Below, in pieces: positions 55,410-64,000 of a stretch of DNA of 64,000 nucleotides. A model generated the notes under the pieces. That model saw only the letters and a list, made by a program, of their open reading frames with translations. It did no database searches and had not been told where the DNA came from. The position numbers were made by a program, and so were the translations under genes. Origin of the DNA: Cryobacterium sp. MP_M3 (GTDB lineage: Bacteria > Actinomycetota > Actinomycetes > Actinomycetales > Microbacteriaceae); contig NZ_JADOVI010000009.1 in NCBI RefSeq assembly GCF_015752155.1, forward strand, positions 1 through 64,000, read 5' to 3'. Every line of letters begins with the position of its first letter. The stretch's first letter is position 1.

Positions 55410-56903
55410 TCAGAACGGGTAGCTGCCCGGCGTGCGGCGCAGGGTGATCCAGCGCGTCTCTGTGAAGGCGTCGATGTTCGCCTCCGCGCCGCCCTGCCGT
55501 GAACCCGTGCCGGACGAGCCGACGCCGCCGAACGGCGTGTTCGCCTCGTCGTTGACCGTCTGGTCGTTGATGTGCACGATGCCCGAGGGGATCCGCTGGG
55601 CCAGTTCGAGGCCGCGCATGGCGTCGGCGGTCACGATGCCGAGCGAGAGTCCGTACTCGGTCGCCGAGGCGATGGCCACGGCCTCGTCCTCGGTGCTGAA
55701 CCGCACCACGGACGCGACCGGGCCGAACACCTCCTCGCAGAAGGAGGGGGCGTCCAGCGGCGAATCGGCCAGCACGGTGGGCCGGTAGAACAGCCCGTCG
55801 TAGCTGCCACCCGCCCGCAGCTGCGCGCCGGAATCGATCGAGGCAGTGACCAGTCGGTGGATGCGGTCGCGCTGGTTCTCGTCGATGATCGGGCCGAGGT
55901 GCACGTGCTCGGTGGCGGGGTTGCCCACTGCGAGGGAGTCCGCCTTCGCCGCGAGCTTCTCGACGTACTCGTCGAAAATGCTTTCGTGCACGATGTGCCG
56001 CCCGACCGTCATGCAGATCTGGCCCTGGTGCAGGAACGATCCCCAGGCCGCGAGGTTGACGGCCTTGTCGACGTCGGCGTCGGCGAGCACGAGGAACGCG
56101 GAATTGCCGCCAAGTTCGAGGTGTGCGCGTTTGAGGTGCTTTCCCGCGAGTTCGCCGACGGCGCGCCCGGCCCTGGTCGACCCGGTGAACGCGATCACGC
56201 GGACGTTCGGGTCGGCGACGATGGCCTCGCCGACGTCGGCGCCGCCGGTCACCAGCTGCAGGAGCCCGGCGGGCAGGCCGGCCTCCTCGAAGATGCGCAC
56301 CATCATCACACCGCCGGTCACCGCGGTGCGCGGGTCCGGCTTGAGCACGACCGCATTGCCGAGCGCGAGCGCCGGCGCCACCGCGCGGATGCCGAGGATG
56401 ATCGGCACGTTGAACGGCGACACCACGCCGACGACGCCGACCGGCACCCGCTGGGCGATGGAGATCCTCGGCTCCTCGCTCGAGAGCACCTGGCCGAGCG
56501 GATGCGACGGCAGCGCCGCCGCCTCGTAGCATTCCTGTGCGCCGACGTGGAGGGCGAAGCCGGCGAGCCCGGGAACGGCGCCGACCTCCCGCACGTTCCA
56601 GTCCATGATCTCGTCGGCGTGTTCCTGCAGGAGCGCGGCGGCCCGGCGCAGCACGGCGGCACGCACGGGGTGCGCGGTCGCGGCCCAGGCCTTCTGCGCC
56701 GTGGCCGCGCCCGCGGCGGCCCTGGCCACGTCGGCAGGGGTGGCGATCCCGATCCGGCCGATTTCGGCGCCGGTCGCCGGCTCGATGACCGGGATGTCGC
56801 CGCCCGACCCGGCGACCCACTCCCCGTCGATGTAGATCTTCCCCGACCACGCCGCGGGGTCGAGGAACGGGGTCGTCGCGGTCTCAGTCACGGTGAGTGT
56901 CAT
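55410..56903 (-). CDS. Vanillin/benzaldehyde-type dehydrogenase
   Basis: A 497-residue ALDH. The catalytic Cys lies in HQGQICMTVGRH and the base Glu in HLELGGNSAF; FTGSTRAG and VVSPFNVP are the NAD-site marks. The tail NDQTVNDEANTPFGGVGSSG (then TGSRQGG) is typical of benzaldehyde and vanillin dehydrogenases. Adjacent vanA and vanB make vanillin to vanillate the most likely reaction. Confidence 0.92.
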   Translation of the reverse strand: MTLTVTETATTPFLDPAAWSGKIYIDGEWVAGSGGDIPVIEPATGAEIGRIGIATPADVARAAAGAATAQKAWAATAHPVRAAVLRRAAALLQEHADEIMDWNVREVGAVPGLAGFALHVGAQECYEAAALPSHPLGQVLSSEEPRISIAQRVPVGVVGVVSPFNVPIILGIRAVAPALALGNAVVLKPDPRTAVTGGVMMVRIFEEAGLPAGLLQLVTGGADVGEAIVADPNVRVIAFTGSTRAGRAVGELAGKHLKRAHLELGGNSAFLVLADADVDKAVNLAAWGSFLHQGQICMTVGRHIVHESIFDEYVEKLAAKADSLAVGNPATEHVHLGPIIDENQRDRIHRLVTASIDSGAQLRAGGSYDGLFYRPTVLADSPLDAPSFCEEVFGPVASVVRFSTEDEAVAIASATEYGLSLGIVTADAMRGLELAQRIPSGIVHINDQTVNDEANTPFGGVGSSGTGSRQGGAEANIDAFTETRWITLRRTPGSYPF

Positions 56904-56952
56904 GGGCGGTTCTCCTTCATGGTGATGGCGGTTGGGTGGGGGTGCGGGGGGT

Positions 56953-57936
56953 TCAGGAAATGTCGATCGTCACCACGGCGGTGCCGCCGGGCGGCGCGAC
57001 GACCCGCGACACGCAGCAGCACATCTTGCCGCGGGAGTCCTTCTGGCGCTCGCTGTAGAAGACGTCGCGGTGGTCGATGTCTCCATCGAGGTCGAGCACG
57101 CGCACCTCGCAGAGTCCGCACTCACCCTTGCGGCAGTCGAACATCAGGTCGACCTCAGCGGCCTCGAGCGCCTCGAGCATGGTCTCGGTCGCCCGGACGG
57201 TGACCTCGGCGCCGATCCGCGGGATGCGCACGACGAAGTCCTCGGGGGCGAACCAGCCGCTGTTGCCGAAGGTCTCGAACCGGAGGTCGGGGTAGGGGAG
57301 CTCGCGTTCGATCCAGGCCCGGCGCACCGCGTCCATCAGCCTGATCGGACCACACAGGTAGAGTTCGGTGCCCGGTTCGACCCCGCCGACGAGCTCGGTG
57401 ACGTCGAGCGGGCTGCCTTCGCCGGTGATGTGGAGTCTCAGCCGGTCACCGTGCGCATTCAGCAATTGGTCCAGGTAGGCCAGCGCCGGCCGGCTGCGCC
57501 CGGCGTAGACGAGCGTGTAGTCGGCGCCGACCGACCGGAGCACGCTCGCCATGCCCATGACCGCCGTGATGCCGATGCCGCCGGCCAGCAGCACGTAGTG
57601 CGCGGCTCCGACGCGGAGGGGGAAGTCGACGATCGGCTGGGTGATCTCGATGGTGTCGCCGGGCCGGAGGGCGTGCATCGCCCGCGCGCCTCCGCGGGAC
57701 CGCGGCGAGTCGAGCACGCTGATCGCGAGGGTCCGGCCCTCGGGGCCGGCGTCGACGACGGAGTACGACCGGCGGTCCAGAACCCCGCCGATCGGCACGC
57801 GCACGTCGATGTGCGCGCCGGCGTCGGCCCTGGCCGGGTGGTCGGGCGCGAGCACGATCCGGCGGATGTCGCCGGTGAGGGCGGTCGAGTCGACGACCGT
57901 GGCGCGCTGCCAGACCACCGCGTGGGAAGTTGCCAT
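56953..57936 (-). CDS. vanB: Vanillate O-demethylase reductase subunit
   Basis: A 327-residue PDR/VanB-family reductase. The flavin domain contains RRSYSVVDAG, the NAD domain YVLLAGGIGITAVMGMA, and the C-terminal plant-type 2Fe-2S cluster CRKGECGLCEVRV with the fourth ligand in GKMCCCVSR. It passes electrons to the Rieske oxygenase VanA. It lies 15 bases after vanA. Confidence 0.93.
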   Translation of the reverse strand: MATSHAVVWQRATVVDSTALTGDIRRIVLAPDHPARADAGAHIDVRVPIGGVLDRRSYSVVDAGPEGRTLAISVLDSPRSRGGARAMHALRPGDTIEITQPIVDFPLRVGAAHYVLLAGGIGITAVMGMASVLRSVGADYTLVYAGRSRPALAYLDQLLNAHGDRLRLHITGEGSPLDVTELVGGVEPGTELYLCGPIRLMDAVRRAWIERELPYPDLRFETFGNSGWFAPEDFVVRIPRIGAEVTVRATETMLEALEAAEVDLMFDCRKGECGLCEVRVLDLDGDIDHRDVFYSERQKDSRGKMCCCVSRVVAPPGGTAVVTIDIS

Positions 57937-57951
57937 CGTCGTCGCCGCCGC

Positions 57952-59040
57952 TCAGCCGGCGCTGACGGGGGCGGGCAGCCGGCCCTCGGCCGCGAGCTGG
58001 CGTTCGATCAGCCGGCGCACCCACATCCCGCCCGCGTCGATGTTCAGGCTGTAGAACTCGTAGTCGGGGTTCGCGTCGATCGCGGCCTGCTGGGCGACGA
58101 GCATGTCCTCGTCCTCCTTGAAGACGCCGGACACGCCGTCCCGCAGCTGGGTCGTGATCACCTGGCTCTCAAGCCGGTAGTTGCGCATGAATGCCCAGAA
58201 ATAGCGGCAGGACCGGTCGGTCACCGGGGAGATCGTGTTCATCACGTAACCGTTGACGCCCTGGCTCCGATCGCCCTGCGGCGCCCCGGTGCCGGCCCGC
58301 GCGACACCGACGTCGATGTTGATCGTGGACGGCGATTCGAAGTGGATGATCTGCCAGCGGTCGACTTTCCCCTCGAAGCCGGGAAACTTGTCGCGCATGT
58401 TCTTCAGCCAGAACGGGGGAGCGTCGATGCCGAGCATCCAGCGTTCCACCGTCACCGTTCGCTCGTCATGGTGCACCGTGAACTCGGATTCGCTCAGTGC
58501 CTCCTGGCCGATCGAGGAACTGTGCACGAACTCCTCGTGGGTGAGGTCCATCAGGTTGTCGAGCACCAGCTGGTAGTTGCAGTCCACCGAGATCGTGAGG
58601 CCGTCTCCGGCCCACGCCGGGTCATCCATCTGGTGCATGTCGGGCACGAGCTCCGGGTCGGCCAGGGCCGCGTCGCCCAGCCAGACCCAGACGTAACGGT
58701 GGCGTTCGACGACGGGGAAGGACGCGACCGTGGCGCTCGGGTTGATGGTCTCCTGCGCCGGCATGGAGACGCAGCGGCCCGCCGAGTTGTAGAGGATGCC
58801 GTGGTACGGGCAGCGGATGCCGTCCCGGCCTTCCAGTTTCCCCATCGAGAGCGGCGCCAGCCGGTGCCAGCACGCGTCGGCGAGTGCGACGGCGTCACCG
58901 TCCTCGGTGCGGTACAGCGCGAGGGGGCGATTCGCGACCGTTCGCGCGAGCGGCTTGCGATTGACCTCGTGGTCCCAGGCCGCGACGTACCAGGCGTTCC
59001 GCGGGTGGCCGAGGACCTTGTCGACGGTCGTTTCCTTCAT
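57952..59040 (-). CDS. vanA: Vanillate O-demethylase oxygenase subunit
   Basis: A 362-residue Rieske oxygenase. Rieske ligands are CWHRLAPLS and CPYHGILYN; the mononuclear iron site is DNLMDLTHEEFVHSSSIG. It removes the methyl group of vanillate to give protocatechuate and formaldehyde. GGAG precedes the ATG at 59040. The gene is first in the vanA-vanB-dehydrogenase set and is divergent from the PadR gene; no protocatechuate ring-cleavage gene is in the window. Confidence 0.93.
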   Translation of the reverse strand: MKETTVDKVLGHPRNAWYVAAWDHEVNRKPLARTVANRPLALYRTEDGDAVALADACWHRLAPLSMGKLEGRDGIRCPYHGILYNSAGRCVSMPAQETINPSATVASFPVVERHRYVWVWLGDAALADPELVPDMHQMDDPAWAGDGLTISVDCNYQLVLDNLMDLTHEEFVHSSSIGQEALSESEFTVHHDERTVTVERWMLGIDAPPFWLKNMRDKFPGFEGKVDRWQIIHFESPSTINIDVGVARAGTGAPQGDRSQGVNGYVMNTISPVTDRSCRYFWAFMRNYRLESQVITTQLRDGVSGVFKEDEDMLVAQQAAIDANPDYEFYSLNIDAGGMWVRRLIERQLAAEGRLPAPVSAG

Positions 59041-59102
59041 CGGGACTCCTTCGTCCGGACATGATGCACCTTCGCCACATCGGCGGTGTGAACAGAATGC
59101 CA

Positions 59103-59127
59103 CAATACCTATCTCGATAGTGAAACC
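59103..59127. promoter_or_regulatory. VanR (PadR)-type operator between vanA and its regulator
   Basis: The core CTATC-TC-GATAG (59109-59120) is an inverted repeat. With flanks, CAATACCTAT-CTCG-ATAGTG resembles, in reverse, the Corynebacterium glutamicum VanR operator AACTAACTAA-N4-TTAGGTATTT (from memory). It is 63 bases from the vanA start and 32 from the padR start. Confidence 0.7.
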
Positions 59128-59158
59128 ACAAGGCCCTTCCAGGGACCAGAATCAAACC

Positions 59159-59821
59159 ATGAGCCTGCGCTTCGCCCTCCTCGCGCTTCTGACGGCGCAG
59201 CCCATGACGGGCTACGATCTCGCCAAGTCCTTCCACAGCTCGGTCGGGCACGTCTGGAACGCCCCGGACTCCCAGATCTACCCGGAATTGCGCCGGATGG
59301 AGACCGGAGGGCTGATCGAGGCAACGGCCGTGGCCCGGAACACCCAGGCGACGCACGCGACGAAGCGGATCTACCACATCACGGCCACGGGTGAGCAGGC
59401 GTTCCGCGCGTGGATGGCCACTCCGATCGAGTACACCCGCGAGCGAGACCCGGCGCACCTGCGGGCGGCGTACTTCGAGTGGGCAGATCAGGAAGCGGTG
59501 CGGAAGCAGCTGCTGGCGCACGTCGGGCACTGGAACGAGCTGCGGGAGCAGTGGCAGGGCCAGTTCGGTGCGATCCGGGACCGAACGCATCCGATCTTCG
59601 CGCAGAGGCTGCTGATCAGCCCGGAGTCCGAGTGGGCGCGCATCACGGCCTACAAGCTTTTCGCCTACGAGGGGCTCATCGCGCGGGCCGAGCAGGAGAT
59701 CGACTGGGCCGAACGCGGCCTGCGCCTGGTCGACGAGCTCGAGCCGCAGCCACGCGAAGACGGCGGCGGTAGGTTGGGAGAAGACCGGGGAACGATCCCC
59801 GGCGAGGAAGTTGACCGATGA
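59159..59821 (+). CDS. PadR-family regulator (VanR-like)
   Basis: A 220-residue protein: N-terminal winged helix (1-85; FALLALLTAQPMTGYDLAKS, SQIYPELRRMETGGLIEA) and C-terminal helical dimerisation domain (Vir_act_alpha_C-type). Its position and the operator make it the likely vanillate-responsive repressor of vanAB. The ATG at 59159 is chosen by homology; no clear Shine-Dalgarno is seen. Its last four bases overlap pnuC (ATGA). Confidence 0.9.
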   Translation: MSLRFALLALLTAQPMTGYDLAKSFHSSVGHVWNAPDSQIYPELRRMETGGLIEATAVARNTQATHATKRIYHITATGEQAFRAWMATPIEYTRERDPAHLRAAYFEWADQEAVRKQLLAHVGHWNELREQWQGQFGAIRDRTHPIFAQRLLISPESEWARITAYKLFAYEGLIARAEQEIDWAERGLRLVDELEPQPREDGGGRLGEDRGTIPGEEVDR

Positions 59822-60498
59822 ATCCGATTGAGTGGCTCTTCGACGCCCAACTGCAGATCGGCACCCAGACCATCCTCTGGCGCGAGGTGATCGGCAACGC
59901 GTTCGGCATCCTCAGTGCGGTCGGCGGGATGCGCCGCAAGGTCTGGGCCTGGCCGGTGGGCATCGCCGGCAACGCCCTGCTGTTCACCGTGTTCCTCGGC
60001 GCCGTCTTCGGCACCCCCAACCCGGTCAACCTGCTCGGCCAGGCCGGGCGGCAGATCATGTTCATCGTGGTCTCGATCTTCGGCTGGATCCAGTGGTCCC
60101 GCGCCCGCAAGTCGCGCGCGCACGTCGCCGTGGCCCCGCACTGGGCGGGCAACCGCACCCGGGTGCTGCTCGGCCTCGGCCTGGTCGCCGGCACGCTCAT
60201 CCTCACGCCGATCTTCCGGGCGCTCGGTTCGTTCGAGCCGGTCTGGGCGGATGCCTGGATCTTCACCGGGTCCCTGCTCGCCACCTACGGCATGGCGAAG
60301 GGCTGGACCGAGTTCTGGTTGATCTGGGTGGCCGTCGACATCGTCGGCGTGCCCCTGCTGGTCAGCGCGGGCTACTACGCCTCGGCGATCCTCTACCTCT
60401 TCTACGGCGCCTTCACGATCACCGGCTTCTTCATCTGGATGCGGGTGCAGCGCCGCCGCCAGGCCCTCGTCAGCCAGGAACTGACCGGCCAGGGCTGA
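59818..60498 (+). CDS. pnuC: Nicotinamide riboside/mononucleotide transporter, PnuC family
   Basis: A 226-residue membrane protein with seven helices. ILWREVIGNAFGILSAVGGM, and GWTEFWLIWVAVDIVGVPLL are family hallmarks (WxxW-type loops). It takes up vitamin B3 forms for NAD synthesis. Translational coupling to the PadR regulator is unusual. Confidence 0.92.
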   Translation: MNPIEWLFDAQLQIGTQTILWREVIGNAFGILSAVGGMRRKVWAWPVGIAGNALLFTVFLGAVFGTPNPVNLLGQAGRQIMFIVVSIFGWIQWSRARKSRAHVAVAPHWAGNRTRVLLGLGLVAGTLILTPIFRALGSFEPVWADAWIFTGSLLATYGMAKGWTEFWLIWVAVDIVGVPLLVSAGYYASAILYLFYGAFTITGFFIWMRVQRRRQALVSQELTGQG

Positions 60499-60521
60499 GC
60501 CGGCCGGGGCTGAGCCGGCCG
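60492..60521. repeat. 15-base tandem repeat across the pnuC stop
   Basis: Two exact units GGGCTGAGCCGGCCG; the stop TGA (60496-60498) is repeated in frame by the second unit. A third degenerate unit follows. Confidence 0.8.
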
Positions 60522-60557
60522 GGGCGACCGGCCGCAGCCGGTTTCAGCGCGCCTCGT

Positions 60558-61091
60558 CTAGGGTGCGCGGAGTGCCAGGGTCACGGCGACGCCGATGAGC
60601 AGACCCGCGGCGCCGCCGGCGGTGACGAGCAGGATCCCGCGCGCCGGGCGCCGGTCCGGCCGGGCGTCGCCGAGTGAAGCCGGGGTGGCGCCGGGCTCCG
60701 GGTCGTCGTCCTCCGGACCGAAATCCGGCCAGCCGCGAAAGCTGACCAGGACCAGGTCGAGGGCCGCGGCATCCTGGGCCAGCAGCCGGGTGAGCTCCCG
60801 GAGCCGGTGCTCGCCGAGGGTGGCGCTCACCGGCTCGCCGGTGTCTGGATCGGCGACCTCGCTCCGCGGCCCGTCGATCCGGGACCGTGAGCACACGGCC
60901 GCCTGCTCCTCGCCGAGCCCGACCAGGGGGTCGGGGCGCCCGCCGGGGGTGCGGCTGAGCGGATGGGCCCGCCACCAGAGCGCATCCTGCACATCGTGCC
61001 GGCCGCGGTAGGCGGCGCGCAACGCGATCACCAAGCCCGGATCGGTCTCGGCCGCGGTTTCCAGACGACCGGCCACTGTCTTCAACGTCAT
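60558..61091 (-). CDS. Tail-anchored protein of unknown function
   Basis: A 177-residue protein with a hydrophilic N-terminal part (WWRAHPLSRTPGGRPDPL) and one C-terminal hydrophobic helix (GILLVTAGGAAGLLIGVAVTLAL), ending RAP. No known domain was recognised. It lies 72 bases after the next gene on the same strand. Confidence 0.7.
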   Translation of the reverse strand: MTLKTVAGRLETAAETDPGLVIALRAAYRGRHDVQDALWWRAHPLSRTPGGRPDPLVGLGEEQAAVCSRSRIDGPRSEVADPDTGEPVSATLGEHRLRELTRLLAQDAAALDLVLVSFRGWPDFGPEDDDPEPGATPASLGDARPDRRPARGILLVTAGGAAGLLIGVAVTLALRAP

Positions 61092-61163
61092 CTGCAGCCC
61101 CCCACTGTCACTGCCAGCCTAACCACCCCCGAACGGGAGGTCCAGCGGCAGGATCCGACCGGC

Positions 61164-61877
61164 TCAGCCCGTCGTGGTGCTTCCGCACCGCGCCCGGCGC
61201 ACGGTCTCGCACGGGGACGAGTGCGGGGTGGGAGTGGAACCGTGGGGCACGGCGCGGGCGCCGATCGAACCGGTCGGGAACCAGTCGATGTCCAGGTCGA
61301 ACGTGGTGGGTGTCGAGCCGGCCACCATGGCGCCTGTCACGGTGGCGCCGAGATGCAGCCCCCGGCGCGCGATCTCGTCCGCGGTCGCGCAGGCCGCGCT
61401 GCTGCCGCTCCCGTCTTGGTCCTGTTCGACCAGGCAATACCGGCCGTCCGTGCGCTGTGCGGCGTAGACGCCGAAGTTCCCGGCGAGCGGGGGCGTGGTG
61501 AGGGCGGCCCGGATGGATTCGGGCCGGTATTCCGGGCCGAGGTCCAGGATGCTGCCCGCCAAGCCGGTCGAAGTCGCGTGTTCCGGGGTCACCTCGAAGA
61601 TCCGCAGGGCGGCCGCCGCCGGCGCGGTGGACGGGCGGGACGGCACGAATTCGCGCGGCACCGCCGGGCTCGCGACCGGGCTCCCGCCGGGATCCGGGGC
61701 GAGCGCTCGTTCGAGTGCCGGTCCTGGCTGCCAGGCGCCGAGTCCGAGACCGATGCCGATGCAGGCCCCTGCGAGGGCCGCCGGACGGCTCCGGCGTCCC
61801 CGCATCTTCGGCTTTCCCGCATCCGTCTGCGCAGCGGCCGGCAGTCGTCGCGCGAGGTGCTCCCGTTCTACCCGCAT
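61164..61877 (-). CDS. Membrane-anchored protein of unknown function
   Basis: A 237-residue protein with a basic N-terminus ([24 protein letters not shown]), one helix ([15 protein letters not shown], about 51-65) and an extracytoplasmic domain with three cysteines. The start is assigned from context; its ribosome site is weak. It may form a pair with the gene that follows. Confidence 0.65.
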   Translation of the reverse strand: MRVEREHLARRLPAAAQTDAGKPKMRGRRSRPAALAGACIGIGLGLGAWQPGPALERALAPDPGGSPVASPAVPREFVPSRPSTAPAAAALRIFEVTPEHATSTGLAGSILDLGPEYRPESIRAALTTPPLAGNFGVYAAQRTDGRYCLVEQDQDGSGSSAACATADEIARRGLHLGATVTGAMVAGSTPTTFDLDIDWFPTGSIGARAVPHGSTPTPHSSPCETVRRARCGSTTTG

Positions 61878-61947
61878 CTTGATTCCCCGAGCCGAGAATA
61901 GTCCGGCCCGCGCATCCGGGGAAGGTGTCCCGGCGCAGAATGGAGGC

Positions 61948-63915
61948 ATGCCCAACCGACTTGCCGACGCGATCAGCCCGTACCTGCGCTCCCACGCCGG
62001 CAACCCGGTCGACTGGCACGGCTGGGGTGCGGAGGCCTTCGCCGAGGCCCGCGCGCGCGACGTGCCCGTGCTCGTGTCGATCGGTTACTCGACCTGCCAC
62101 TGGTGCCATGTCATGGCCAGGGAGAGCTTCAGCGACCCCGTTCTCGCCGACTATCTCAATGCGCACTTCGTGAGCGTCAAGGTCGACCGGGAGGAACACC
62201 CCGACGTCGATGCCGCCTATCTGGCAGCCGCGAGTGCGTTCGTCGGCGGCCTGGGCTGGCCGCTGAACGTGTTCGTCACCCCGGAGGGCCGGGCGTTCTA
62301 CGCGGGAACCTACTTCCCGCCGCAGCCGATGACGGGGCATCCGTCGTTCCGGCAGGTGCTCGCGGCGGTGACGGATGCCTGGACCACCCGCCGCGCCGAC
62401 GTCGCAGAGAGCGCCGACCTGGTGGTCGAGGCGCTCGCCGCGGCCGCAGCGCAGGGAACGACCGCCGGAGCACGCCCGGATGCGGCAGCCCTCGACGAGG
62501 CCGTCGCGGCCCTGGTCGCCCAGGAGGACCTGGTCTTCGGCGGTTTCGGCGGCGCCCCCAAGTTCCCGGTCGCGCCGGCCCTCGGCTTCCTGCTCGAGCG
62601 CGCCGGCGGCCGGGACCTTGCCCTGCGCACGCTCAAACGGCTCGGCGCCTCCCCGCTGCGGGACCCGATCGAGGGTGGCTTCTTCCGCTACGCGGTCAAC
62701 CGCGACTGGAGCGAGCCGCACTACGAACGGATGCTCTACGACAACGCCCAACTCCTCGACCTCTACACGCAGGCGTGGAGGCTCACCGGCGAGCCGTGGG
62801 CCCGAGCCGTGGCCGAAGGGATCGCACGCTTCCTGACCTCGGTGCTCATGCTGCCGGGCGGCGGCTTCGCCAGCGCGCAGGACTCCGAAAGCACTGTCGA
62901 CGGGCGGCGCGTCGAAGGCGGCTACTACACCCTCGATGAGGAGGCCCGGAAGCTGCAGTCCCGGCCCGCCCTCGACGAGAAGGTGCTCACCGGCTGGAAC
63001 GGCCTCGCCGTCGCCGCCCTCGCCCGGGCCGGATTCGCCTTCGACGACCGGGGACTCCAGGCGGCGGCCGTCAGCGCGGCGGACAGGCTGCTCGACCAGC
63101 ACCTGGCCGACCGGGGGGCAGGCGGATTAGATCTCGTGCGCGCGTCGATCTCGGGGCGGGTCTCCGGTGCCCGGTCGACCCTCGAGGATTACGGGATGTT
63201 CGCACGCGGCCTCCTCGAGCTCGCCCTGGCGACGGGGGAGGTGCGCTATGCCCTCGCGGCACGCCGGCTCATTGACGCGACGCTGCAGCCGGTCCGGGCG
63301 CCGTCGGACCAGGCGGCGCTTCCCTTCCGGGTGCCGAACGGCGCCGATCCGGTGCTGGCCGCGCAGGGCATGGACCTCCCCGTCGACCCGTCGGAGGGTG
63401 CCTACCCGTCCGGCCTGACCTCGATCGCCGGAGCCGCGTGGCTGCTCCACCTGCTCACCGCGGACCCGCGCTACCTGGCCGCGGCCGAGTCCGCGATGGA
63501 CGTGCTCGGAGGGCAGCTCACGGCCCGTCCGCTCGCGTTCGGCGCGTCCCTGCGGCTGAGCGCCGCGTTGCTCGGCCCGGCCCGGCAACTGGTGGTCGTC
63601 TCCCCGGACGACAGCCCGGGCGCGAGCCCCGATGGCCTGCTCGCCGTCGCGCGCCGGCGGGCGAGCGGTCTCGTCGCCGCGGTGACCGAGGCGCAGGCGA
63701 AGGCCTTCGCCGACGCCGGCTTCGACCTGTTCCGGGAGCGGACGACCCGCTCCGGCCTGGCCGCCGCGTACCTCTGCCGGGACTTCGTCTGCAGCCTGCC
63801 GGTGACCGACCCGGCCGATCTGCCGGCCGATCTGCCGGCCGATCTGCCGGCCGATCGTCCGGCCGGGAAGCCGGGCTCGACCGGGCGGTCGACCGGGACG
63901 ACAATGGGCGCATGA
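61948..63915 (+). CDS. DUF255/YyaL-family thioredoxin-like protein
   Basis: A 655-residue protein: N-terminal thioredoxin-fold domain (DUF255, about 1-165) with CHWCHVM as the active Cxx[15 protein letters not shown], and [12 protein letters not shown]; then an (alpha/alpha)6-barrel part. GGAGG precedes the ATG. The tail has a 12-base in-frame repeat (ADLP)n. Function is unknown (spermatogenesis-associated protein 20 relatives). Confidence 0.9.
   Translation: MPNRLADAISPYLRSHAGNPVDWHGWGAEAFAEARARDVPVLVSIGYSTCHWCHVMARESFSDPVLADYLNAHFVSVKVDREEHPDVDAAYLAAASAFVGGLGWPLNVFVTPEGRAFYAGTYFPPQPMTGHPSFRQVLAAVTDAWTTRRADVAESADLVVEALAAAAAQGTTAGARPDAAALDEAVAALVAQEDLVFGGFGGAPKFPVAPALGFLLERAGGRDLALRTLKRLGASPLRDPIEGGFFRYAVNRDWSEPHYERMLYDNAQLLDLYTQAWRLTGEPWARAVAEGIARFLTSVLMLPGGGFASAQDSESTVDGRRVEGGYYTLDEEARKLQSRPALDEKVLTGWNGLAVAALARAGFAFDDRGLQAAAVSAADRLLDQHLADRGAGGLDLVRASISGRVSGARSTLEDYGMFARGLLELALATGEVRYALAARRLIDATLQPVRAPSDQAALPFRVPNGADPVLAAQGMDLPVDPSEGAYPSGLTSIAGAAWLLHLLTADPRYLAAAESAMDVLGGQLTARPLAFGASLRLSAALLGPARQLVVVSPDDSPGASPDGLLAVARRRASGLVAAVTEAQAKAFADAGFDLFRERTTRSGLAAAYLCRDFVCSLPVTDPADLPADLPADLPADRPAGKPGSTGRSTGTTMGA
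63816..63863. repeat. 12-base in-frame repeat near the DUF255 C-terminus
   Basis: Four copies of GCCGATCTGCCG, the last degenerate, encode Ala-Asp-Leu/Arg-Pro repeats. Confidence 0.85.
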
Positions 63916-64000
63916 CCATCCGGATCAAGCGTGTCTACGACGACCCGGCCCCCGACGATGGCAGCCGGGTGCTGGTGGACCGGCTCTGGCCGCGGGGCGT
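63912..64000 (+). CDS. DUF488-family protein (start only)
   Basis: Twenty-nine residues are visible: [20 protein letters not shown] then LVDRLWPRG, the typical DUF488 N-terminus. The ATG overlaps the previous stop (ATGA). The gene continues beyond the window. Confidence 0.88.
   Translation, partial: MTIRIKRVYDDPAPDDGSRVLVDRLWPRG

Overview
The window is high-GC DNA with dense, often overlapping genes (ATGA, GTGA and TAGTG junctions), many GTG starts and actinobacterial protein families. The combination of mscL, an FmdB-type zinc ribbon gene, 5-formyl-THF cyclo-ligase, galU, a rimJ-like gene and tRNA-Ala, together with a DUF222/HNH gene and GTCTCGACAAGCTCGACC-type intergenic repeats, points to an actinobacterium, most likely of the Microbacteriaceae (inference from gene content). 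No phage, plasmid, IS transposase or CRISPR array is visible.

Layout. 0-0.3 kb: tail of an unidentified gene and tandem repeats. 0.3-7 kb: AraC-type regulator, a 1308-residue single-module synthetase of the Pls/PosA (epsilon-poly-lysine synthetase-like) family, an M1 metallopeptidase and a Sfp-type phosphopantetheinyl transferase, which together look like a compact poly-amino-acid locus. 7-17.7 kb: CorA, adenine deaminase-like enzyme, a 1242-residue SF1-helicase-like protein with degenerate ATPase motifs, mscL, an FmdB-type gene, 5-FCL, galU, an acetyltransferase, a membrane protein and tRNA-Ala(CGC). 18-22.2 kb: TetR regulator, then an IclR regulator divergent from a CoA-transferase/thiolase operon with two matching operators. 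22.3-30 kb: AlaX-like editing protein, a 40-residue Lys-rich protein, ThrE-type exporter, acyl-CoA dehydrogenase-like flavoprotein, DUF4349 lipoprotein, alpha/beta hydrolase, aldo-keto reductase, SRPBCC protein. 30-32 kb: frameshifted HNH/DUF222 gene. 32-38.5 kb: aldehyde dehydrogenase, acyl-CoA ligase and GMC alcohol oxidoreductase, divergent from a PucR/CdaR-type regulator, fitting oxidation of an alcohol to an acyl-CoA. 38.5-41.6 kb: aldo-keto reductase, MFS transporter, rhodanese. 41.6-46.7 kb: siderophore uptake genes flanked by two DtxR/IdeR-type iron boxes; the binding-protein gene carries an in-frame amber codon. 46.9-49.6 kb: polar amino acid ABC transporter. 49.7-53.7 kb: HrpA helicase. 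53.7-55.4 kb: a putative Fe-S-sensing HTH regulator and an aldo-keto reductase. 55.4-60.5 kb: vanillin/benzaldehyde dehydrogenase, VanB and VanA, divergent from a PadR (VanR-like) regulator that overlaps pnuC. 60.5-64 kb: two membrane-anchored proteins of unknown function, a DUF255 thioredoxin-like protein and the start of a DUF488 gene.

The most notable items are the Pls-like locus with its own peptidase and transferase, the helicase homologue that has lost its Walker A lysine and Walker B glutamate, the amber codon in the iron-siderophore binding protein, the VanR-type operator beside vanA, and several genes whose stop codon lies inside a short tandem repeat that regenerates the stop.
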